Shown in pieces: positions 57,435 through 64,000 of a stretch of 64,000 nucleotides of DNA. How positions within the stretch are numbered: position 1 is the first letter of the stretch; every line of letters starts with the position of its first letter. The stretch is from NCBI RefSeq assembly GCF_916619195.1, contig NZ_CAKAKL010000001.1:930001-994000 (forward strand), in the 5' to 3' direction. The notes under the pieces were generated by a model. The model was not told the DNA's origin. It worked only from the letters and a program-made list of their open reading frames with translations, and searched no databases. The stretch comes from Inquilinus sp. Marseille-Q2685 (GTDB lineage: Bacteria > Pseudomonadota > Alphaproteobacteria > DSM-16000 > Inquilinaceae). The position numbers and the translations under genes were made by a program.

Positions 57435-60400
57435 ATGAGCCAGTTTTTCGAGTCACCGATCCTCAACTCGCCCTACGAGGCGCCGGGCCGCCATTGGGAG
57501 CTCGACGCCAACGGCCAGCCGACGACGCTGATCGTGCCGCGCCGGCGCCCCAGCGCGCTGGTCTCGCCGATCCCGAAGCCGAAGAAGGTCAGGGGCAAGG
57601 CGGTGCAGCCCGACCTGCTGGCCGATGCCGACACCGGCCAGGAATACAACCCCACCGAGGTCATCAACGGCATCCGCTCGGCGGTGGAAAGCTGGCGCAC
57701 GCTGCCCGAGAGCCAGTGGCAGGTGACGCCGTCTACGGCCCGGCTGCTGCGTCACTGGCGCAGCCACGAGTTCGCCAACCAGCGCCCCTTCTTCTGCCAG
57801 ATCGAGGCGGTCGAGACGGTGATCTGGCTGACCGAGGTGGCGCCGCGCAACTCCTCCCAGGGGCGCCGCTTCTGGACGCATCTGGACGCTGCCAACGCCG
57901 CGTCGAACCCCGAACTGCTGCGCCTGGCGCTGAAGCTGGCGACGGGCGCGGGCAAGACCACCGTCATGGCGATGCTGATCGCCTGGCAGACGGTGAACGC
58001 GGTGCGCCACCCCAATGCGCGGCGCTTCTCCAAGGGCTTCCTGGTGGTGACGCCCGGGATCACGATCAAGGACCGGCTGCGGGTCCTGCTGCCCAACGAT
58101 CCCGACAGCTACTACAAGTCGCGCGAGATCGTGCCCGAGGACATGCTGCCCGACCTCGGCCGCGCCAAGATCGTCATCATCAATTATCACGCCTTCAAGA
58201 AAAAGGACGAGCTGCCGCTGAACAAGGTACAGCAGGCGGCGCTGCGCGCCACGCCCAGGCCCGAGAGCGATGGTGCGATGATCCGCCGCGTGGCGGGCGA
58301 ACTGATGGGGCTGAAGAACATCGTCGTGCTGAACGACGAGGCGCATCACTGCTATCGCGAGCGCCCGCTGACGCCGGAGGAGCAGGCCGCGCTGAAGGGC
58401 GACGACCTCGCCGCGGCGAAGCAGAACAACGAGGCCGCACGGCTGTGGATCTCCGGCCTCGAGGCAGTGAAGCGCGAGCTCGGCCTGCAGATGGTCTACG
58501 ACCTGTCGGCCACGCCCTTCTTCCTCAAGGGCTCGGGCTACCGCGAGGGGTCGCTGTTCGGCTGGGTGATGAGCGACTTCTCGCTGATGGATGCGATCGA
58601 GTGCGGCATCGTCAAGCTGCCGCGCGTGCCGATCATGGACAACGTGCCGGGCGGCGACACGCCCCTGTTCCGCAACCTGTGGGAGCATGTCGGCAAGCAC
58701 CTGCCGAAGAAGGGGCGCGCCAGCGAGAAGGGGCTGGACCCGCAGAAGCTGCCGAACCAGCTGCTGACCGCGATCGACGCGCTCTACGGCCATTACGAGA
58801 AGACCCATAAGCTGTGGCGGGAGGCCGGGATCAGCGTCGACCCGGTCTTCATCGTGGTGTGCAACAACACCGCCACCTCCAAGCTGGTGCACGACTACAT
58901 CGCCGGCTACGTCCGCGACAACGGCGACGGCACCGAGACGCCGGTCGCCGGCCGCTGCCCGCTGTTCCGCAACTTCGATCCGGACGGCGCCGCTCTGCCG
59001 CGCATGCGCACCCTGCTGATCGACAGCCAGCAGCTGGAATCGGGCGAGGCGATCTCGGCCGAGTTCAAGGAGGCCGCGAAGGAGGAGATCGCCCGCTTCA
59101 AGGAGGAGCTGATCCAGCGCACAGGCGACCGCAGGGCAGCCGAGGCGGTCGGCGACGACGCGATCCTGCGCGAGGTGATGAACACCGTCGGCCGCAAGGG
59201 CGCGCTGGGCGAAGGCATCCGCTGCGTCGTCTCGGTGTCGATGCTGACCGAGGGGTGGGACGCCAACACCGTGACCCATGTGCTGGGCGTCCGCGCCTTC
59301 GGCACCCAGCTGCTGTGCGAGCAGGTGATCGGCCGGGCGCTGCGCCGCCAATCCTACGCCCTGCAACCGGACGGCAAGTTCAAGGTCGAATACGCCGACG
59401 TGCTGGGCATCCCCTTCGACTTCACCGCCCAGCCGGTGGTGTCGAAGCCGTCGAAGCCGGACGACATGGTGCGCGTCCATGCCGTCAGCCCTGAGCGCGA
59501 CGCGCTGGAGATCCGTTTCCCGCGGGTCGAAGGCTATCGCGCCGAGCTGCCGCAGGACACCTTGACCGCCGCATTCACGGCCGACAGCACGCTGGAGCTG
59601 ACGCCCGAGCTGGTCGGGGCGACCGAGACGATCAACGCCGGCATCATCGGCGAGCAGGCGGACCTGACGCTCGAACACCTGGCCGAGCAGCGCCCGGCAA
59701 CGATCGCCCTCAAGCTTGCCGTGCGCATCCTGCAGCGGCACCTGACCGACGCCGACAAAGTGCCGCAGCAGCATCTGATCATGCCGCTGAAGTCGATCGT
59801 CCGCCGCTGGATGACGGATCACCTGGTCTGTTCGGGCGGCACCTATCCGGCGCAGCTGCTCTACTACAACATCGCCGACCGGGCGGCGGAGCGCATCATG
59901 GCCGCGATCACCCGCGGCCAGGAGGGCGGCGGGGTCGTCAAGGTGATGCTGGATCCTTATAACCCGACCGGCTCGACCCGGCATGTCGGCTTCATGACCT
60001 CGCGCGACCGGTTCCAGACCGCGCCCGACAAATGCCACGTCAATTATTGCGTCCTGGACAGCGACTGGGAGGCCGAGTTCTGCCGGGTGGCGGAGCTGCA
60101 CCCGCGCGTCCTGGCCTATGTGAAGAACCACAATCTCGGCTTCGAGGTGCCCTACCAGTGCGGCGGCGAGGTGCGGCGCTATCGCCCCGACTTCATCGTC
60201 CGGGTGGATGACGGCCGCGGCTCCGACGATCCGCTGAACCTCGTCATCGAGACCAAGGGCTATCGCAAGGAAGACGCCAAGGATAAGGCGGCGACGATGG
60301 AGACCTATTGGGTGCCCGGCGTGAACCGCCTCGGCACCTATGGCCGCTGGGCGTTCAGGGAATTCAAGGAGGTCTGGACGATCCAGAGCGAGTTCGAGGC

Positions 60401-60461
60401 GGTGATCCGCAAATGGCTGGATCAGGTGACGGGCGTGACGGTGACGGAGGCGGCGGCGTGA
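57435..60461 (+). CDS. SF2 helicase/restriction endonuclease subunit (Res-like, BPTD_3080-type)
   Basis: The protein has 1008 residues and begins MSQFFESPILNSPYEAPGRHW, as do relatives of the BPTD_3080-type restriction enzymes. Helicase motifs: Walker A LATGAGKTTVMA (about 168-179), motif II LNDEAHH (about 300), motif III DLSATPFF (about 355), and motif VI CEQVIGRALRRQ (about 630). The C-terminal PD-ExK nuclease has RPDFIVRV (about 917) and LVIETKGY (about 936). It would translocate on and cut unmethylated DNA. Its stop overlaps the next gene (GTGA). The true start is taken as 57435 over an in-frame ATG at 57372, because the alternative N-terminus is not family-like. Confidence 0.92.
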   Translation: MSQFFESPILNSPYEAPGRHWELDANGQPTTLIVPRRRPSALVSPIPKPKKVRGKAVQPDLLADADTGQEYNPTEVINGIRSAVESWRTLPESQWQVTPSTARLLRHWRSHEFANQRPFFCQIEAVETVIWLTEVAPRNSSQGRRFWTHLDAANAASNPELLRLALKLATGAGKTTVMAMLIAWQTVNAVRHPNARRFSKGFLVVTPGITIKDRLRVLLPNDPDSYYKSREIVPEDMLPDLGRAKIVIINYHAFKKKDELPLNKVQQAALRATPRPESDGAMIRRVAGELMGLKNIVVLNDEAHHCYRERPLTPEEQAALKGDDLAAAKQNNEAARLWISGLEAVKRELGLQMVYDLSATPFFLKGSGYREGSLFGWVMSDFSLMDAIECGIVKLPRVPIMDNVPGGDTPLFRNLWEHVGKHLPKKGRASEKGLDPQKLPNQLLTAIDALYGHYEKTHKLWREAGISVDPVFIVVCNNTATSKLVHDYIAGYVRDNGDGTETPVAGRCPLFRNFDPDGAALPRMRTLLIDSQQLESGEAISAEFKEAAKEEIARFKEELIQRTGDRRAAEAVGDDAILREVMNTVGRKGALGEGIRCVVSVSMLTEGWDANTVTHVLGVRAFGTQLLCEQVIGRALRRQSYALQPDGKFKVEYADVLGIPFDFTAQPVVSKPSKPDDMVRVHAVSPERDALEIRFPRVEGYRAELPQDTLTAAFTADSTLELTPELVGATETINAGIIGEQADLTLEHLAEQRPATIALKLAVRILQRHLTDADKVPQQHLIMPLKSIVRRWMTDHLVCSGGTYPAQLLYYNIADRAAERIMAAITRGQEGGGVVKVMLDPYNPTGSTRHVGFMTSRDRFQTAPDKCHVNYCVLDSDWEAEFCRVAELHPRVLAYVKNHNLGFEVPYQCGGEVRRYRPDFIVRVDDGRGSDDPLNLVIETKGYRKEDAKDKAATMETYWVPGVNRLGTYGRWAFREFKEVWTIQSEFEAVIRKWLDQVTGVTVTEAAA

Positions 60462-62323
60462 GCTTCGATACGACGAAGACGAACCTCAAGGATCTCCTGG
60501 AGGATATCGACGAGGGCAAAATCCAGCTGCCGGAGTTCCAGCGCGATTACGTGTGGAACGAGGACGATGTTTGCAGCCTGATCGCCAGCATCGCGAAGGG
60601 CTTCCCGGTGGGCGCGCTTCTGATGCTCGAGCGCGGCGGAGACGTTGCGTTCAAGCCACGAGGCATCGAAGGCACGAAGGTCGAGGGTATTGAACCCGAG
60701 CTTCTGCTCCTCGACGGCCAGCAGCGGATGACCTCCCTGTATAAGACCATCTATTCCAAAGAGCCTGCCCGCGTCCGGACAGCGAAGGGCCAGGTGGTCG
60801 AGCGCCACTTCTATCTCAGGATTCCTGCCACGCTCGGCCCCCTGGTCGAATTCGAAAGTGCGATCGAAACCGTTCCGGCCGACCGGATCCGTCGTGTCAA
60901 CTTCGCCAAGGAGATCGAGCTCGACCTCTCCTCGATCGAACGTGAATACGAGAATCTCCTGTTTCCCCTCGACCAGGCTCTCGATCCCGTCGATTGGATC
61001 TTCGCCTGCCAGGAGTATTGGGCCGACCGGGATTCGACAGTCAGATCGCTGCTGACGGATTTCCGGAAATCCGTCCTCAGCCCAATTCAATCTTACGCGA
61101 TGCCGGTCATCAGGCTGTCCAAGGCGAATAGCCGGGAAGCGATCTGCACGGTCTTCGAGAAGGTCAACGTCGGAGGCAAGAAGCTCGACGCCTTCGAACT
61201 CGTGACGGCGATCTATGCCGCGTCCAGCTTCGACCTTCGGGAAGACTGGGCCGGCACGAAAGAAAAGCACGGACGCCTGGGCCGCATGAGAGCGTATCTC
61301 CCTGCTAAGGGCGTCTTCGCGGATCTGGCCAGCACCGACTTCCTTCAGGCCTGCACGATTCTTCATACCCTGGACCTCCGCAACACGGCCATTGCCGAGG
61401 GGAAGGCCGGCAAGGAGCTTCCGCCGGTCAGTTGCACGCGCGAAGCCCTGCTGGGCCTGCCCTTGTTGGCCTATCGCAAGCATGCCGATGCGGTCGAGAA
61501 GGGGTTTGTCGAAGCGGCCAAGTTCCTCAACGAGCAGAAGATCCTGTGGGGACGGGACTTGCCCTATCCGCCGCAGATGGTGGCGATGGCGGCGCTGTTC
61601 GCGCTGCTTCCGGCGGAGCGAAGGACTGCCGTTGCCTATGCTCGCCTCGCCGAATGGTACTGGTCGGGCGTCCTGGGGGAATTCTACGGATCGGCGACGG
61701 AAACCAAGATCGCCCGGGATGTACCCGACCTTCTGGCGTGGCTGGAGGGCGGACCACAGCCCCGCACGATCGCCGAGACGTTCTTCCAGGTCTCCCGCCT
61801 GGATACGATGCGGTCACGGCTCTCAGCGGCCTACAAGGGATTTCACGCCCTGCTCATGCGGCGCGGCTGCCGGGACTTCATCAGCGGCAAGGGTGTGGAG
61901 GTGATGACGGTCTATGCCGATGCGCTGGACATCCACCACATCTTCCCGCGGCGGTGGTGCGAGGATCGGAAGATTCCGCCATCTGTCTACAACAGCATCG
62001 TCAACAAGACCGCCCTTTCGGCCGCATCGAACCGGACGATCGGCGGGGATGCACCCAGCCGGTATCTCGCCCGCATCGAGACCAGGTCCGGAATCTCCTC
62101 CGATGATCTCGATGAGATTCTGCGATCGCACCTGATCGATCCCGCTGCGTTGCGCGCCGATGACTTCGAAGCCTTCTACAAGGCCCGCAAAGCTGCGCTG
62201 GCCAGCCTCGCTGCTGAAGCACAAGGCAAGCCGGTGATGGTCGATGCTGCGCCGCCCGAAGGCTTCGCCGATGACGACGGAATGACCGTCGACGAAGAAG
62301 AATCGCTGGAAGAGGTCGCCTGA
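60458..62323 (+). CDS. DUF262 and DUF1524-like (GmrSD-type) protein
   Basis: The 621-residue protein starts with GTG overlapping the Res stop. The N-terminal DUF262 domain has LPEFQRDYVWNEDD and the nucleotide-binding-like LLLDGQQRMTSLY (about 85-97). The C-terminal part has DIHHIFPRRWCEDR (about 491) followed by NKTALSAASNRTIG, a His-Me-finger/HNH-like (DUF1524) core. The two halves together resemble GmrSD-type modification-dependent restriction enzymes, which cut modified DNA. Here the gene is tightly placed between the restriction and modification subunits. The exact role in this operon is inferred. Confidence 0.88.
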   Translation: MSFDTTKTNLKDLLEDIDEGKIQLPEFQRDYVWNEDDVCSLIASIAKGFPVGALLMLERGGDVAFKPRGIEGTKVEGIEPELLLLDGQQRMTSLYKTIYSKEPARVRTAKGQVVERHFYLRIPATLGPLVEFESAIETVPADRIRRVNFAKEIELDLSSIEREYENLLFPLDQALDPVDWIFACQEYWADRDSTVRSLLTDFRKSVLSPIQSYAMPVIRLSKANSREAICTVFEKVNVGGKKLDAFELVTAIYAASSFDLREDWAGTKEKHGRLGRMRAYLPAKGVFADLASTDFLQACTILHTLDLRNTAIAEGKAGKELPPVSCTREALLGLPLLAYRKHADAVEKGFVEAAKFLNEQKILWGRDLPYPPQMVAMAALFALLPAERRTAVAYARLAEWYWSGVLGEFYGSATETKIARDVPDLLAWLEGGPQPRTIAETFFQVSRLDTMRSRLSAAYKGFHALLMRRGCRDFISGKGVEVMTVYADALDIHHIFPRRWCEDRKIPPSVYNSIVNKTALSAASNRTIGGDAPSRYLARIETRSGISSDDLDEILRSHLIDPAALRADDFEAFYKARKAALASLAAEAQGKPVMVDAAPPEGFADDDGMTVDEEESLEEVA

Positions 62324-64000
62324 TGGCCAAGTCCCCCCTCGAAGTCGAGGCGCTGACCCACAAGGAGGCGACCCGCCGCAATGCGCCGACGGCGGAGCTG
62401 GAGCCGTTCGTCGATGACGAAATCAAGCGGCCGATCCTGGCGGTCTATCGGCGGCGCGACCCCGATCTCGACCCCCAGCTGGTTTGGCGTGGGAAGGATG
62501 TGGCGGACTGGTCGGACCTGGTGGTCAACGCGCCGCCGCTCTACATCCAGGAGAAGATCCACCCCAAGGCGATCATCGAGGACCTGAAGCGTGCCGCCAG
62601 GCGCAAGGCCGAACCGGAGCCGATGGCCGACCTGTTCGCCGACTTCAACGGCCTGGACCCCGAGCAGCGCACCGAGTTCTACCAGCACGACCAGCACTGG
62701 TCGAACCGGATGATCCTGGGCGATTCGTTGCAGGTGATGGCGTCGCTGGCGGAGCGCGAGGGGCTGAAGGGGCAGGTGCAGTGCATCTATATCGACCCGC
62801 CCTACGGCATCAAGTTCAACTCCAACTTCCAGTGGTCGACCACCAGCCGCGACGTAAGGGACGGCAAGGCCGACCACCTGACGCGCGAGCCTGAGCAGGT
62901 GAAGGCATTCCGCGACACCTGGGCGGACGGCATCCACTCCTATCTCACCTATCTGCGCGACCGGCTGACCGTGGCGCGCGACCTGCTGTCAGAGAGCGGC
63001 TCGATCTTCGTCCAGATCGGCGACGAAAACGTCCATCGCGTGCGGGCGCTGATGGATGAGGTGTTTGGGAATGAAAACTTTGTTTCTCAGATACAGATGA
63101 AAAAGTCTGGCGGCGCTACCAGCTCCTTCTTGCCTGGCATTACCGATTTCTTGTGTTGGTTTGCGAAAGATAGATCAAAACTCAAATATAGAACTATCTA
63201 TCAGGCTGATGGATCACGTCGGGATGAGGATTATGGACTTATTGAGTTTGGCATCGATCAGTGGGCAACGGCGACCGAGGCCGAGGCAAATGGTCTTAGT
63301 GGTCGGGCACTACAGCTCATTACGCTGACCAGCCAACGGCAGGGGCGTGACACGTCTGAAGCTTCGGCAATGGGATATGCCTTTCCCTTTCGAGGCATCG
63401 ACTATCGACCTTCGAAAGGCCGGGGTTGGACGACGACCAAGGAAGGTATGAAGCGGCTTGACTTAGCCTGCCGAATTGCACGGTCCGGGTCGAACATTCG
63501 ATTGAAGAAGTATCTGGACGACGCGCCAGGTCAGGTGGTGACTGATTTCTGGGATGACATAATCGCCGGTGCCGGGCGGGATAAGGCATACGTGGTCCAG
63601 ACTGGAGCGGCGGTGATCCAACGCTGTATCCTGATGACCACCGATCCCGGCGACCTCGTGCTCGATCCTACTTGTGGGTCAGGCACGACGGCTTACGTCG
63701 CCGAGCAATGGGGGCGGCGGTGGATCACGATCGACACCAGCCGGGTGGCGCTGGCGCTCGCCCGGGCGCGGATCATGGGTGCGCGCTATCCCTGGTATCT
63801 GCTGGCCGACAGCCGCGAGGGGCAACTGAAGGAGGCCGAGGTCACACGCACGCCGCCTCGCGACGCCCCGACCCATGGCCGCATCCGCCAGGGCTTCGTC
63901 TACAGGCGCGTGCCGCACATCACGCTGAAATCCATCGCCAACAACGCCGAGATCGACACGATCTGGGAGCGGTATCAGCAGACGCTGGAGCCGCTGCGCG
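62323..64000 (+). CDS. DNA methyltransferase (type III Mod-like), 3' end beyond window
   Basis: At least 559 residues are visible, with the frame open to the window end. The order of motifs, catalytic DPPYGI (about residues 158-163) before the AdoMet motif LDPTCGSGTTAYVAEQWG (about 447-464), marks the beta class, typical of Mod subunits and N6-adenine/N4-cytosine enzymes. The segment between about residues 246 and 430 should include target recognition. Its start shares one base with the DUF262 stop (TGATG). Coding is continuous through a markedly less GC-rich stretch (63060-63600). Confidence 0.93.
   Translation, partial: MAKSPLEVEALTHKEATRRNAPTAELEPFVDDEIKRPILAVYRRRDPDLDPQLVWRGKDVADWSDLVVNAPPLYIQEKIHPKAIIEDLKRAARRKAEPEPMADLFADFNGLDPEQRTEFYQHDQHWSNRMILGDSLQVMASLAEREGLKGQVQCIYIDPPYGIKFNSNFQWSTTSRDVRDGKADHLTREPEQVKAFRDTWADGIHSYLTYLRDRLTVARDLLSESGSIFVQIGDENVHRVRALMDEVFGNENFVSQIQMKKSGGATSSFLPGITDFLCWFAKDRSKLKYRTIYQADGSRRDEDYGLIEFGIDQWATATEAEANGLSGRALQLITLTSQRQGRDTSEASAMGYAFPFRGIDYRPSKGRGWTTTKEGMKRLDLACRIARSGSNIRLKKYLDDAPGQVVTDFWDDIIAGAGRDKAYVVQTGAAVIQRCILMTTDPGDLVLDPTCGSGTTAYVAEQWGRRWITIDTSRVALALARARIMGARYPWYLLADSREGQLKEAEVTRTPPRDAPTHGRIRQGFVYRRVPHITLKSIANNAEIDTIWERYQQTLEPLR

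Noticed and set aside
57453-60131. 892-residue minus-strand frame opposite the Res-like gene
   Set aside because: The opposite strand encodes clear helicase motifs. This frame shows only shadow composition.

Overview
The window is GC-rich DNA with the gene content and gene order of an alphaproteobacterium: long-form serA next to serC with a serC-type leader, ruvCAB-ybgC-tolQRAB-pal-cpoB in one run, 6S RNA between zapA and the formyl-THF cyclo-ligase gene, and tkt-gap. A large-genome member of the Rhodospirillales/Azospirillales (for example Inquilinus-like) is my best guess; this is inference from gene content, not a measured phylogeny.

Layout. 1-1954 is the 3' end of an RTX calcium-binding secreted protein. 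2062-6622 is a sugar ABC transporter operon led by a LacI-family regulator (regulator, ATPase, permease, binding protein). 6770-9654 (minus) holds the serine pathway genes serA and serC. An AT-rich orphan lipoprotein gene lies at 9977-10582. 10595-24951 (minus) is a compact 14-gene run transcribed ruvC-ruvA-ruvB-ybgC-tolQ-tolR-tolA-tolB-pal-cpoB-tilS-ftsH-folP-glmM, most genes overlapping or separated by a few bases. It combines Holliday junction resolution, the Tol-Pal envelope machine, tRNA modification, membrane proteolysis, folate synthesis and peptidoglycan precursor synthesis. tolA is split between two frames as given, and folP carries an in-frame palindromic repeat. yebC, a YmdB-type phosphodiesterase, fau, 6S RNA, zapA and a coiled-coil protein follow, then an Ldh-type dehydrogenase and a GH3 glucosidase. 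tkt-gap (plus) and amtB (minus) meet at two terminators.

36643-41703 is a set of metabolic genes (zinc deacylase, FolB, pterin dehydratase, cysteine hydrolase, GST, LysR regulator, HD hydrolase). 41709-46635 (minus) carries a NUDIX hydrolase, a peptide-type solute-binding protein, a proline-iminopeptidase-like hydrolase and the PxpB/PxpC 5-oxoprolinase subunits, which together suggest small-peptide and pyroglutamate use. 47614-52498 is a dicarboxylate module: dctA diverges from dctB-dctD, and the intergenic region shows a sigma-54 promoter and two candidate DctD sites. dxs and several unrecognised genes follow.

From tRNA-Ser(GCU) at 56860 to the window end there is an accessory restriction island: a helicase/nuclease with SF2 motifs and a PD-ExK motif, a DUF262-plus-HHxxP (GmrSD-like) protein, and a beta-class DNA methyltransferase cut by the window end. 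The three genes overlap by 1-4 bases and read as one operon. This is the most interesting part of the window, because a type III-like modification-dependent pair appears to be translationally coupled to a protein of the type that usually cuts modified DNA.

Several palindromic repeat families are scattered through the window. One occurs both between genes and, in frame, inside folP.
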